Assembly (NCBI GenBank): GCA_035468285.1
Contig: DATISY010000027.1
Span: 1-33,749, forward strand
Length of the DNA stretch: 33,749 bases
Direction: 5' to 3'
Source of the DNA: PALSA-555 sp035468285
GTDB taxonomy: Bacteria; Actinomycetota; Acidimicrobiia; IMCC26256; PALSA-555
In this document: positions 15,801 through 23,216 of the stretch, piece by piece
Layout: every line of letters starts with the position of its first letter
Numbering within the stretch: position 1 is the first letter of the stretch
Notes under the pieces: model-generated
What the model saw: only the letters and a program-made list of their open reading frames with translations
The model's database searches: none
Told to the model about the DNA's origin: nothing
Position numbers and translations under genes: made by a program

Positions 15801-16168
15801 ATGGCGTCGACCTTGGCGCCGATCAGCTCGACGCGGTACTGGTCCAGCACGCCGGCGTCGTGGAGGCCGATGGCGAGGTTCAACGCGGTCTGGCCGCCGA
15901 GCGTCGGGAGGAGCGCGTCGGGGCGTTCCCGCTCGATGACCTGCGCCACCGTGTCGACGTCGAGGGGCTCGATGTAGGTGGCGTCGGCGAACTCGGGGTC
16001 GGTCATGATCGTCGCCGGGTTCGAGTTCACGAGCACGACCCGGTAGCCCTCGCGGCGCAGGACTCGGCACGCCTGGGTGCCGGAGTAGTCGAACTCGCAG
16101 GCCTGGCCGATCACGATCGGTCCGCTGCCGAGCAGCAGGATGGTGTGGAGGTCGTCGCGGCGGGGCAT
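12866..16168 (-). CDS. carB: Carbamoyl phosphate synthase large subunit
   Basis: Makes carbamoyl phosphate from bicarbonate, ammonia and two ATP, feeding pyrimidines and arginine. The 1100 residues show the duplicated ATP-grasp architecture: the first half has LLLGSGPIVIGQACEFDYSG and EMNPRVSRSSALASKATG, and the second has ILGSGPNRIGQGVEFDYCCV and EANPRASRTVPFVSKATG. An MGS-like allosteric domain (VFLSLADRDKV onward, about 950-1090) ends the protein. A short insertion (about 15 residues, GREGG) precedes PALIDRFLEDAVEVDVDA. The ATG follows the carA stop directly as TAGATG. Confidence 0.98.
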   Translation of the reverse strand: MPRRDDLHTILLLGSGPIVIGQACEFDYSGTQACRVLRREGYRVVLVNSNPATIMTDPEFADATYIEPLDVDTVAQVIERERPDALLPTLGGQTALNLAIGLHDAGVLDQYRVELIGAKVDAIHTAEDRSRFKAAMQEIGLSVPASGLAYSVDEAVTVARDVGYPVVIRPSFILGGGGTGFATDDDTLRAVAEHGLATSPVGEILIERSVKGWKEFELEVMRDHADNAVVVCSIENVDPMGVHTGDSITVAPAQTLTDLEYQRMRDAAFACIRRIGVDTGGSNIQFAVNPANGEMVVIEMNPRVSRSSALASKATGFPIAKIAACLAVGYRLDEIQNDITGETPASFEPTIDYVVTKVPRWAFEKLPGASPVLGTQMQSVGEVMAIGRTFPESLQKALRSLETGRAGLNTDPAEVATDRVDTDELVRLTATATPDRVFLLDAALRRGVTVERLHEVTDIDPWFLDQMAHIAQTRAELSGERPATMTRRAWRTAKRLGFSDAQLAYLWDVDPEAVRAARLAAGVTVTFKTVDTCASEFAADTPYHYGTYEDEDELTPLTRPAVVILGSGPNRIGQGVEFDYCCVQAAFALSAAGYETVMVNCNPETVSTDYDTSDRLFFEPLGLEEVRAVCDGLRRVGTLAGVIVSLGGQTPLKLARALADVDTPILGTSPTSIDRAEDREAFNRLCTELRIPQPAGGMAGDAATARDVARTVGYPVLVRPSYVLGGRAMRIVDDDDQLDSAMAELAGEGSLGREGGLSTERPALIDRFLEDAVEVDVDALRDHTGEVLIGGIMEHIEQAGIHSGDSACAIPPATLSGDVIARIEAHTRALAAALDVRGLLNVQYAVKDGTVSVLEANPRASRTVPFVSKATGVPLAQLAARVMVGDTLADLRAAGLVPPARVYGHVAVKEAVLPFDRFPDVDTVLGPEMRSTGEAMGIDRSFGLAFAKSQAAAGNRLPASGTVFLSLADRDKVTALPAARRFADLGFTLVATAGTAAALEAAGLRVAATIAKVGDGTGPDAVDLISSGKVDLVVNTPRGSGPRADGDHIRRAATRHRVACITTVAAAVAAASGIAERAAHEAQVRSLQAHHQDAQLRLEV

Positions 16169-17254
16169 CTAGCGGGACCCGGCGAGCAGCGCGGTGAAGT
16201 CGTCGAACAGGTACGTCGCGTCGTGCGGGCCGGGGCCGGCCTCGGGGTGGTACTGGACGGAGAACGCCTGACCGTCGAGCGCGGTGAGCCCTTCACAGAT
16301 CCCGTCGTTGAGGTTGACGTGGGTTTGGTGCACCGCGGGGAGCGCCGCGATGTCGATGGCGTAGTTGTGGTTCTGGCTCGTGATCTCGACGCGGCCGGTC
16401 GCCTCGTGACGCACCGGGTGGTTCGCGCCGTGATGCCCGAACGGGAGCTTGCGTTTCTCGGCGCCGAGGGCGAGGCCGAGGATCTGGTGGCCGAGGCAGA
16501 TCCCGAACACCGGGACCGCGCCGAGGAGCGCCTGGACGGTGTCGACCGCGCCGGTCACCGCCTCGGGGTCGCCGGGGCCGTTGGAGAGGAACACGCCGTC
16601 CGGCTCCCGGGCCACGACGTCCCCCGCGGGGGTGCGGGCCGGGACGACCTCGACGTGACAGCCTGCGCCGACGAGATGGCGCAGCAGCGTGGTCTTGATG
16701 CCGTAGTCGTAGGCGACGACCCGGAACGGCGCCGCGGGGTCCCCCACCGTGTAGGCGTCGGTGGTGGTGACCTCCGCGACGAGGTCGACGCCTTCGGTGC
16801 CGGGCGCGGCGCGTGCCGTCGCGGTCGCGGTCGTCTCGTCGGTGCCGAACGCGCCCGGCATGGCGCCGGCGTCGCGCAGATGGCGGGTCAGGCGGCGGGT
16901 GTCGACGCCGGTGATCGCGGGCACGCCGTGCCGCTCGAGGTAGGGGGCGAGACCGTCGGTGGCGCGCCAGCTGCTCGGCCGGTCGGTGAGATCCCGGACG
17001 ATGACACCCCGGCAGAAGGGGCGGCGGCTCTCGGCGTCGTCGGGGTTCACGCCGTAGTTCCCGATGTGGGGGTAGGTGAAGGTGATGATCTGGCCGGCGT
17101 AGGAGGGGTCGGTGATGATCTCCTGGTAGCCGCACAGCGCGGTGTTGAACACGACCTCGCCGACCGCCGCGCCCGCGTCGGGGACCGCGCCGAGGAGCTC
17201 GCCTTCGAACACGGTGCCGTCGGCGAGGACCAGGCAGCCGTCGCGGGCGCTCAT
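16169..17254 (-). CDS. carA: Carbamoyl phosphate synthase small subunit (glutaminase)
   Basis: Supplies ammonia from glutamine to CarB. The 361 residues have the N-terminal CarA domain (GEVVFNTALCGYQEIITDPSYAGQI, read in parts) and a class I glutamine amidotransferase domain with the nucleophile Cys in FGICLGHQILGLALG and the His/Glu pair in VQYHPEAGPGPHD. The ATG at 17254 overlaps the pyrC stop as ATGA, and its own stop abuts carB, so the two subunits are probably made in a fixed ratio. Confidence 0.98.
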   Translation of the reverse strand: MSARDGCLVLADGTVFEGELLGAVPDAGAAVGEVVFNTALCGYQEIITDPSYAGQIITFTYPHIGNYGVNPDDAESRRPFCRGVIVRDLTDRPSSWRATDGLAPYLERHGVPAITGVDTRRLTRHLRDAGAMPGAFGTDETTATATARAAPGTEGVDLVAEVTTTDAYTVGDPAAPFRVVAYDYGIKTTLLRHLVGAGCHVEVVPARTPAGDVVAREPDGVFLSNGPGDPEAVTGAVDTVQALLGAVPVFGICLGHQILGLALGAEKRKLPFGHHGANHPVRHEATGRVEITSQNHNYAIDIAALPAVHQTHVNLNDGICEGLTALDGQAFSVQYHPEAGPGPHDATYLFDDFTALLAGSR

Positions 17255-18540
17255 CGTCGCGCCTCCCCGTCGACGACGACGGGCTCACCGGCGAGGACCG
17301 TGTGGCGGACCCGGCCGGTGAGTGTCCGGCCGGCGTAGGGGGTGTTGCGGGCCCGGCTGGCGAGCCGCGCCGGGTCGGGCGTCCACGTGACCGTCGGGTC
17401 GATGACGCAGAGGTGCGCGCATCGTCCCGCCTCGATGGGGCCGCCGTGGTCGGCGAGGCTGGCGAGGCGGGCGGGCCGCCACGAGAGGAGCCCGATCGCG
17501 TCGGGGAGGGAGAGGACACCGGGCTCGACGAGCTCGGTGAGCGTGAGCGCGAGGGCGGTCTCGAGGCCCAGCATCCCGGGGGGTGCCTCCTCGAAGGGGC
17601 GTTCCTTGGTCTCGACCGCGTGGGGGGCGTGGTCGGTGGCGATGGCGTCGATGGTCCCGTCGGCGAGCCCGGCCTTGATCGCGGCGACGTCGCTCGGGGC
17701 GCGCAGCGGCGGGTGCACCTTGAACACCGGGTCGAAGGAGGCGCAGGCCGCGTCGGTGAGGGTGAAGTGGTGCGGTGCCGCCTCGGCGGTCACGGGCACG
17801 CCGCGGTGCTTCGCGTCGCGGATCACGTCGACCGCGGCCGCGGTGGAGACGTGCAGGAAGTGGACGGGGGTGCCGGTGAGCTCGGCCAGCTGGCAGTCGC
17901 GGGCGACGATGGAGGCCTCCGCGACGGCGGGTCGGCCGGGGATGCCGAGGCGGCTCGACCACTCCCCTTCGTGCATGTGACCGCCCGCGCACAGCGTCGT
18001 GTCCTCGGCGTGCTGCGCGATCACCGCGCCGGGGAGGGAGCCGGCGTACTCCAGGGCGCGTCGCATGACACCGGCCGAGTCGACGCACGCGCCGTCGTCG
18101 GTGAAGACCCGCACCCCCAACGCGTGGAGCTCCCCCATCGGTGCCAGCTCGGTCCCGGCCCGCCCGTTGGTGATGCAGCCCGCGGCGTGGACGTCACACG
18201 TCGAGCGGGCCCCGGCGGACAAGACGGCGGCGACGACCGCGGGGTCGTCCTGGGGGGGCTCGGTGTTGGGCATGGCGAGCAGCGCGGTGAACCCGCCGAG
18301 CGCGGCCGCGCGGGCGCCGGTCTCGATGGTCTCGGCTTCCTCGTGGCCCGGCTCGCGTAGATGGACGTGGAGGTCGACGAGCCCGGGTGTGACGACGCAG
18401 CCGGACGCGTCGAGCTCGCGGTCGCCGCGCAGACCCGCGCCGACGGCGGTGATCGTCGGTCCTTCGACGACGACGTCGGCGGTGCGCTCGCCGGTCGCGT
18501 CGAGGACGCGGCCGCCCTTCACGACGATGGAGTCAGGCAA
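17251..18540 (-). CDS. pyrC: Dihydroorotase (class I)
   Basis: Cyclises carbamoyl aspartate to dihydroorotate. The 429-residue amidohydrolase has the zinc motif DLHVHLREPGHE near residue 57, substrate-binding PNTEPP, the metal-site histidines in HVSTAAAVD and the catalytic Asp in ATDHAPHAVETKERPFEEAP. The end NTPYAGRTLTGRV is typical of class I. It starts with TTG at 18540 inside the last codons of pyrB, an 8-base overlap, so initiation probably depends on ribosomes finishing pyrB. Confidence 0.97.
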   Translation of the reverse strand: MPDSIVVKGGRVLDATGERTADVVVEGPTITAVGAGLRGDRELDASGCVVTPGLVDLHVHLREPGHEEAETIETGARAAALGGFTALLAMPNTEPPQDDPAVVAAVLSAGARSTCDVHAAGCITNGRAGTELAPMGELHALGVRVFTDDGACVDSAGVMRRALEYAGSLPGAVIAQHAEDTTLCAGGHMHEGEWSSRLGIPGRPAVAEASIVARDCQLAELTGTPVHFLHVSTAAAVDVIRDAKHRGVPVTAEAAPHHFTLTDAACASFDPVFKVHPPLRAPSDVAAIKAGLADGTIDAIATDHAPHAVETKERPFEEAPPGMLGLETALALTLTELVEPGVLSLPDAIGLLSWRPARLASLADHGGPIEAGRCAHLCVIDPTVTWTPDPARLASRARNTPYAGRTLTGRVRHTVLAGEPVVVDGEARR

Positions 18541-19456
18541 CGGGGGCCCCGGATCCGAGGAGCTGGTAGAGGACGGCCATGCGGACGGCGACGCCGTTGG
18601 CGACCTGCTCGGTGATCACCGACGCCGGGGTCTCGGCGACCTCGGCGGCGATCTCGACGCCGCGGTTCATCGGCCCGGGGTGCATGATCAGCGTGTCCGG
18701 CTTCAGCCGGCCGGCCCGCTCGACGGTGAGCCCGTACCGGGTGGTGTACTCCCGCAGGCTCGGGAACAGCGTCGCGTCCTGACGTTCGTGCTGGATGCGC
18801 AGCAGGTAGATGACGTCGAGGCAGCCCAGGATCTCGTCGAGGTCGCCGGTGGTCGTGGCCGGCCATCCGGCCAGCGACTCGGGCAGCAGGGTCGGGGGGG
18901 CGACCAGGGTGACGTCGGCGCCGAGCGCGGCGAACGCCTTCGTGGTGCTGCGCGCTACCCGGGAATGGCGGACGTCGCCGACGATCGCGACGCGGGCACC
19001 GTCGAGGCCGGTGCCCCGGTGCCGGCGGAGGGTGAGGGCGTCGAGGAGCGCCTGGGTGGGGTGCTCGTGGCGGCCGTCGCCCGCGTTGACGACCGCGGCG
19101 TCGACCCACGACGCGACGCGGTGCGGTGCCCCGGCGCACCGGTGCCGGACCACGATGGCGTCGACGCCCATCGCCTCGACCGTCTGGACCGTGTCGCGCA
19201 GGCTCTCCCCCTTCGCATGCGAGGACGTGCCGACGCTGAACGCCATCGTGTCGGCCGAGAGCCGCTTCGCTGCGGTCTCGAACGACAGCCGGGTGCGGGT
19301 GGACTCCTCGTAGAACAGCGACACCACCGTCTTGCCCCGCAACGCGGGGACCTTCGGGATGTCGCGGCGCGTCACGTCGAGGAACGACTCGCCGAGGTCG
19401 AGGAGCTCGTCGAGCTCGGCGCGGCCCAGGTCGTCGACGGAGAGCAGATGGCGCAT
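18533..19456 (-). CDS. pyrB: Aspartate carbamoyltransferase catalytic subunit
   Basis: Joins carbamoyl phosphate and aspartate. From ATG at 19456 it has 307 residues, normal for a catalytic chain. The carbamoyl-phosphate site is FYEESTRTRLSFETAAKRL, with HPTQALLDALTL, the aspartate region and MHPGPMNRGVEI near the end. No pyrI regulatory chain is present. Its ATG overlaps the pyrR stop by one base (TGATG). The reading frame stays open upstream only as a shadow of pyrR. Confidence 0.97.
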   Translation of the reverse strand: MRHLLSVDDLGRAELDELLDLGESFLDVTRRDIPKVPALRGKTVVSLFYEESTRTRLSFETAAKRLSADTMAFSVGTSSHAKGESLRDTVQTVEAMGVDAIVVRHRCAGAPHRVASWVDAAVVNAGDGRHEHPTQALLDALTLRRHRGTGLDGARVAIVGDVRHSRVARSTTKAFAALGADVTLVAPPTLLPESLAGWPATTTGDLDEILGCLDVIYLLRIQHERQDATLFPSLREYTTRYGLTVERAGRLKPDTLIMHPGPMNRGVEIAAEVAETPASVITEQVANGVAVRMAVLYQLLGSGAPVA

Positions 19457-20088
19457 CAGGACGCTCCTTCCCCGCGGCCGGCCGGGTCGGCGGGCCCCCA
19501 CAGCTCGATGCCGTCCTCGCCGTCGTCGACCTCGGTCAAGCGGACCTGGACGTCTTCGGCACGCTTGGTCGGCAGGTTCTTCCCGACGAAGTCGGCGCGG
19601 ATCGGCAGCTCCCGGTGACCGCGGTCGACCAGGACCGCGACCTCGACGGTGCGGGGCCGCCCCAGCTCGGTGAGCGCGTCGAGCGCGGCGCGCACCGTCC
19701 GACCGGTGAAGAGGACGTCGTCGACGAGGACGACGGTGCGGCCGGTGATGTCGACCGGCACCTCGGTGGGGCCGAGCGGCTGCACCGGGCGGATCCCGAT
19801 GTCGTCCCGGTAGAACGCCACGTCCAGCGCCCCGACCGGGACCTCGACCCCTTCGAAGGCGGCGATCGCGGCGGCGAGCCGACGGGCGACGGCGAGGCCC
19901 CGGGTGTAGAGGCCGATCAGGACCAGGCCGTCGGCCCCGTGGTGGCGTTCGACGATCTCGTGGGCGATGCGGGTGTGGGCCCGGCGTAGGTCGTCCGCCG
20001 AGTAGACCCGGGCCCGGACAACGAAACGGCCACCGTCTCCGGTGGCCGCAGGTGCAGACGTTGGTCGTGCCGCGTCGGGCGTGCTCAT
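19456..20088 (-). CDS. pyrR: PyrR pyrimidine operon regulator / uracil phosphoribosyltransferase
   Basis: An RNA-binding regulator that senses UMP and PRPP; many members also have uracil phosphoribosyltransferase activity. The 210-residue protein has the PRPP-binding loop VVLVDDVLFTGRT (119-131) and family segments GLYTRGLAVARRLA, VPVGALDVAFYRDDI and GRTVRAALDAL, plus an N-terminal extension of about 20 residues and an acidic C-terminus. The ATG at 20088 has GGAGG seven bases upstream. Its leader holds a matching binding loop, so it probably controls itself and the six pyr/car genes behind it. Confidence 0.96.
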   Translation of the reverse strand: MSTPDAARPTSAPAATGDGGRFVVRARVYSADDLRRAHTRIAHEIVERHHGADGLVLIGLYTRGLAVARRLAAAIAAFEGVEVPVGALDVAFYRDDIGIRPVQPLGPTEVPVDITGRTVVLVDDVLFTGRTVRAALDALTELGRPRTVEVAVLVDRGHRELPIRADFVGKNLPTKRAEDVQVRLTEVDDGEDGIELWGPADPAGRGEGAS

Positions 20089-20095
20089 TCAAGAT

Positions 20096-20121
20096 CCTCC
20101 GTAGAGGCCTCTCAGGACCTC
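20096..20121 (-). promoter_or_regulatory. PyrR-binding loop in the pyrR leader, next to the ribosome site
   Basis: On the minus strand GGTCCTGAGAGGCC matches 12 of 14 positions of the PyrR anti-antiterminator consensus ARUCCNGNGAGGYU. It folds as GAGG/CCUC (121-118 with 107-104) plus CCU/AGG around a GAG loop, with one bulged U. The same CCUC can instead pair with GAGG of the Shine-Dalgarno (99-96) around a UACG tetraloop. The two hairpins exclude each other. There is no terminator, which fits translational control as reported for mycobacterial PyrR. A TATACA hexamer at 20143-20138 is a possible -10 without a good -35. Confidence 0.75.
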
Positions 20122-20234
20122 CGTGACGGCTCCCTCCTGTATAGCACGCGGCCGCGCGACATCAGCGCGCGGTCGGGTTGGCGCCGACCCGGATTCCGGG
20201 CATCGACCGATCGGAGGACGGGTGGACTGGACCC

Positions 20235-20464
20235 GTGGCGGAGCCGAACCTTGACGTCTTCTTCGCGGAGCGAGGCTTCGAGCTTCGCTGTCGCGCGGCG
20301 GACGGCTACTGGTGGGCCGACCTCATCGTGGGTGAGCGCGGCGTGTTCGCTGCGCGCTCCGGGCGGGGATCATCCCGCTCGGAGGCCACGACCCCGGCGG
20401 TGAAGCGGTGGATGGTGGAACAGGAACCGACTTGGGGAGCCGTCCGGGCGTGCCGCTGCCCTGA
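20235..20464 (+). pseudogene. Possible small conserved protein gene with a 3' frameshift
   Basis: The only plausible plus-strand gene. From GTG at 20235 it reads VAEPNLDVFFAERGFELR, then a tryptophan-rich YWWADLIVGERGVF, RSGRGSSRSEA and VKRWMVEQEP. This looks like a real small globular protein: about five of six codons end in G or C through this part. After the GGGG run at 20434-20437 the frame loses coding character and continues to 20702, more than 200 bases into the opposite-strand dehydrogenase. Adding one G to that run would end the protein at TGA 20462-20464 after 76 residues, before the neighbour. I recognise no named family. It could be a sequencing error, a true frameshift or an unused frame; the ribosome site is weak. 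Confidence 0.4.
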
Positions 20465-20474
20465 ACGCACACGA

Positions 20475-20487
20475 GCGCGCGGCGCGC
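20475..20487. terminator. GC stem-loop between convergent genes
   Basis: GCGCG-CGG-CGCGC is a 5-bp GC stem with a 3-base loop. It sits 6 bases past the dehydrogenase stop on the minus strand and 10 bases past the proposed stop of the small plus-strand gene. No U-run is present on either side. The position between two convergent stops is the main argument. Confidence 0.3.
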
Positions 20488-20493
20488 CCGAGA

Positions 20494-21390
20494 TCACTGG
20501 TTCGGCTTGTCTCCCGAGGCCGCGGCTTTGGCCATGGCCTCGAGGCGGTCGAGCATGGGCATTCGCTCCTGGCCGACCTCGTCGAAGCGGGCCGCGATCT
20601 CCTCGGGGGTCCACCGGCCGTCCTTCTTCATGGCGCGGACCTCGGTCGGCTGGTTCCAGACCGCGATGGTGCCGCCGTTCGCGGTGTAGATCTGGCCGGT
20701 GACGTTGCGGGCGGCGTCGCCGAGCAGGAACACGACCATGGGCGCGACGTCTTCGGGTTCGCCCATCTCGAGGCCGAAGGGGACGTTGCCGGACATGCGG
20801 CTCTTGGCGACGGGGGCGATCACGTTGGCGGTGACGCCGTACTTGTGCATCCCGACGGCGGCGCTGCGCACCAGCGACACGATGCCGCCTTTGGCGGCGC
20901 TGTAGTTCGCTTGGGCGACGCTGCCCGCGAACGCGCCGGACGTGAAGCCGATGAGGGTGCCGGACTTCTGGGCCCGCATGAGCGGCGCGGCGGCACGGAA
21001 GAGGGTGAAGGTGCCTTTGAGGTGCGTCTCGATGACGGGGTCCCACTCCTCTTCGGACATGTTGAAGAGCATGCGCTCCCGGAGGATGCCGGCGACGCAG
21101 ACGACGCCGTCGATCTTCCCGTAGGTGTCGACGGCGGTCTGGACGATGCGGGCGCCGCCTTCCATGGTGGTGACGCTGTCAGCGACGGCGGTGGCGGAGC
21201 CGCCGGCGTCGGTGATCTCGGCGACGACCGCGTTGGCGATGTCGCTGTTGGGATCTTGGCCGTCGATGCTGACGCCGAAGTCGTTGACGACGACGTTTGC
21301 CCCGTTGGCGGCGCAGGCGAGGGCGACAGCGCGGCCGATGCCGCGGCCGGCGCCGGTGACCGCGATGGTCTTGCCGTCGAGATATCCCAC
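20494..21390 (-). CDS. Short-chain dehydrogenase/reductase (hydroxyacyl-CoA dehydrogenase-like)
   Basis: An NAD(P)-dependent oxidoreductase of 298 residues. It has the cofactor loop GAGRGIG (13-19), VNDFGVSIDG, S151 in GFTSGAFAG and the catalytic Y163-x-x-x-K167 in NYSAAKGG. The usual NAG motif reads VAG (99-101). An extended C-terminus (about residues 255-298, with EVRAMKKDGRWTPEEIAARF) resembles actinobacterial SDRs related to (3R)-hydroxyacyl-CoA dehydrogenases acting on fatty acids or sterols; the substrate is not determined. The GTG at 21390 has AAGGAG five bases upstream. It is the last gene before the pyrR leader, 34 bases after DUF2017, and has no evident link to pyrimidines. Confidence 0.88.
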   Translation of the reverse strand: MGYLDGKTIAVTGAGRGIGRAVALACAANGANVVVNDFGVSIDGQDPNSDIANAVVAEITDAGGSATAVADSVTTMEGGARIVQTAVDTYGKIDGVVCVAGILRERMLFNMSEEEWDPVIETHLKGTFTLFRAAAPLMRAQKSGTLIGFTSGAFAGSVAQANYSAAKGGIVSLVRSAAVGMHKYGVTANVIAPVAKSRMSGNVPFGLEMGEPEDVAPMVVFLLGDAARNVTGQIYTANGGTIAVWNQPTEVRAMKKDGRWTPEEIAARFDEVGQERMPMLDRLEAMAKAAASGDKPNQ

Positions 21391-21424
21391 GGTGGCTCCT
21401 TGGTGGCGAGGCGGGCGTGTGAAC

Positions 21425-21937
21425 CTAGCCCGGCATGCCGCCGAGGAGCGCCTCGACGAGCTCGCCTTCGAGGTAGGTGAGCCAGGCGTACGCCGCGAGG
21501 ACCGGCGTGGCGGGGTCGTCGGGGTCGAGCTCGGTGAGGTCGGTCTCGTCGGTGACGCCGATCCGGGTGCCGAGGGTGAGGCGGGCGTCGTTGAGGACAC
21601 CGAGCCAGGCTTGGACGTCGTCGGGGTTGAGGTGCACGACGAGGCGGTCCTTGCGACCGGTGTCGGCGGCGTCGAGGGCGGCGGTGATCCGCTCGAGGTT
21701 GGCGAGGCGACCCTGGAGCAGCTCGGGGTAGACGAGCTCTTGCCACTGCTGCTCGGCCTGCTCCTCGGTGGGGTCGAGGTACGCGCGGGGGAACAGCCGG
21801 TCGTGGGCGGGGTCGGGCGTGTCGCTCTCGTAGAGGGCGCGCAGCTCGGCGGGGAGGCCGCGCAGGAGGTCGGCTTCGGGGCCTTCGAGGGTGAGGTCGA
21901 CGCGGCCGTCGCGGCGGAGGGTGAAGCGGCGGCTCAC
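21425..21937 (-). CDS. DUF2017 family protein
   Basis: A 170-residue protein of unknown function, acidic overall. It has LEGPEADLLRGLPAELRALY, RLFPRAYLDPTEEQAEQQWQ, NPDDVQAWLGVLNDARLTLG and a C-terminal helix AAYAWLTYLEGELVEAL. This pattern and the position directly after clpS match DUF2017 in actinobacteria. The GTG at 21937 overlaps the clpS stop as GTGA, so the two are probably made together. A role with the ClpS adaptor or the Clp protease is a reasonable inference but not shown here. No membrane segment or signal peptide is seen. Confidence 0.88.
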   Translation of the reverse strand: MSRRFTLRRDGRVDLTLEGPEADLLRGLPAELRALYESDTPDPAHDRLFPRAYLDPTEEQAEQQWQELVYPELLQGRLANLERITAALDAADTGRKDRLVVHLNPDDVQAWLGVLNDARLTLGTRIGVTDETDLTELDPDDPATPVLAAYAWLTYLEGELVEALLGGMPG

Positions 21938-22245
21938 GACGAGTGCTCCATCGTGGCCCAGAGTCCGTGCGCGTGGAGGCGGGACACGTCGGCTTCGGCC
22001 TTCTCCCGGTTGCCGTCGGAGACGATCGCCTTGCCGTCGTGGTGGACCTGGAGCATGAGACGGGTGGCTTTCTCGCGGGAGTAGCCGAACAGCTTCTGAA
22101 ACACGTACACGACGTACGACATCAGGTTGACCGGGTCGTTCCAGACGATGACGAGCCAGGGTCGGTCGACACCGACGTTCTCGTCGAGCTCCGGCTCTTG
22201 GACCTCGAGGGGTGCGGGAGGTGCCGGCGCGGCGGGCGCGGTCAT
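21934..22245 (-). CDS. clpS: ClpS adaptor for the Clp protease
   Basis: Delivers N-degron substrates to the ClpC/ClpA unfoldase. From ATG at 22245 the protein has 103 residues: a proline/alanine-rich flexible N-terminus (about 1-28), then the ClpS core WLVIVWNDPVNLMSYVVYVF (30-49), KATRLMLQVHHDGKAIV and a C-terminal strand GLWATME. The Asn-Asp of WNDP and the hydrophobic LMSYV face line the N-degron pocket in the family. The ATG overlaps the nusB stop as ATGA. Confidence 0.95.
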   Translation of the reverse strand: MTAPAAPAPPAPLEVQEPELDENVGVDRPWLVIVWNDPVNLMSYVVYVFQKLFGYSREKATRLMLQVHHDGKAIVSDGNREKAEADVSRLHAHGLWATMEHSS

Positions 22246-22631
22246 GCCCGGACGTCGTCGGCGATGCGGGCCAGGAGGGCGTGCACGAAGCGGGCCGAGT
22301 CGGCGGTGGAGTACTGGCGGGCGAGCTCGACGGCTTCGTCGATCACGACACCGGCCGGGAGGTCGGGTTGCCACGACAGCTCGTAGGAGCCGATGCGGAG
22401 GAGCGCCCGGTCCACGGCGGGCATCCGTTCGACGGCCCACCGTTCGGAGTAGGTGCGGAGCAGGTCGTCGAGCTCGGCGCCGTGGTCGCCGACGCCCCGC
22501 ACGAGGGTGAGGGTGTAGTCGTCCGGTGGGGCGGGAAGCTCGGCGAGCATGGCCTCGACGGGTTCACCTTTGGTCTCGAGCTCGTAGCACAGGGCCAAGG
22601 CCCGTTCCCGTGCCTCGCGGCGTGTCGCCAT
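22242..22631 (-). CDS. nusB: Transcription antitermination factor NusB
   Basis: RNA-binding partner of NusE (S10) in rRNA antitermination. The 129-residue helical protein shows REARERALALCYELE at the N-terminus, the signature RMPAVDRALLRIGSYEL (69-85) and the end VVIDEAVELARQYSTADSA plus RFVHALL. ATG at 22631, 10 bases after efp. The related NusB-like fold appears again at the front of RsmB in this window. Confidence 0.96.
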   Translation of the reverse strand: MATRREARERALALCYELETKGEPVEAMLAELPAPPDDYTLTLVRGVGDHGAELDDLLRTYSERWAVERMPAVDRALLRIGSYELSWQPDLPAGVVIDEAVELARQYSTADSARFVHALLARIADDVRA

Positions 22632-22641
22632 GGTCGGGCCC

Positions 22642-23202
22642 TCACGCTCGGGCGAGGTACTCCCCCGTGCGGGTGTCGACCTTGATCAGCTCGCCGGTCT
22701 CGACGAACAGCGGGACCTGGATGACGAGACCGGTCTCGAGGGTGGCGGCCTTGCGGGCGCCGGAGACCCGGTCGCCCTGGATGCCGGGCTCGGTGTCGGT
22801 CACGGTGAGCTCTACCGCGGCGGGGAGGTCGACGCCGAGCACCTGGGCGTTGTAGACGGGGAGGACCGCGTGGTCGCCCTCCTTCAGGTACTGCACGGCG
22901 GGTCCGACGTCGCTGCCCTCGACGCGGAGCTGCTCGTAGTCGTCGAGGTCCATGAAGACGTACGTTTCTCCGTCCCGGTACAGGTACTGCATCTCGCGTT
23001 TGTCGATGACGGCGAGGGGGACCTTCTCGTCGGCGCGGAAGGTGCGCTCGACGACGGCGCCGTTGCGGACGTTCTTCAGCTTGGTGCGGACGAACGCGCC
23101 GCCTTTGCCCGGCTTGACGTGCTGGAACTCGACGACGGTCACGAGACCTTCGGGGAGGTTCAGCGCCATGCCGTTCTTGAGGTCGTTGGTGGAGATGCTC
23201 AC
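22642..23202 (-). CDS. efp: Elongation factor P
   Basis: Relieves ribosome stalling at polyproline stretches. From GTG at 23202 (AGGA six bases upstream) it has 186 residues in three beta-barrel domains. The tip loop is HVKPGKGGAF with K33 at the position that many bacteria modify; no modification enzyme is recognisable nearby. The signature VTDTEPGIQGDR and the C-terminal LKVDTRTGEY-like ending (IKVDTRTGEYLARA) are present. The open frame upstream of 23202 is a shadow of the peptidase gene. The proline-rich MltG N-terminus and alanine/proline-rich proteins of this genome are the sort of targets it helps to translate. Confidence 0.97.
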   Translation of the reverse strand: MSISTNDLKNGMALNLPEGLVTVVEFQHVKPGKGGAFVRTKLKNVRNGAVVERTFRADEKVPLAVIDKREMQYLYRDGETYVFMDLDDYEQLRVEGSDVGPAVQYLKEGDHAVLPVYNAQVLGVDLPAAVELTVTDTEPGIQGDRVSGARKAATLETGLVIQVPLFVETGELIKVDTRTGEYLARA

Positions 23203-23216
23203 GGGGGGTCCTGGGG

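Noticed and set aside
19457..20092. Upstream extension of pyrB to a 519-residue protein.
   Set aside because: The added part is the out-of-frame shadow of pyrR. The ATG at 19456 gives a normal-length pyrB with a TGATG junction.
20138..20166. A full promoter for pyrR around TATACA.
   Set aside because: The expected -35 position reads GCTGAT, a poor match, so it is noted only within the leader entry.
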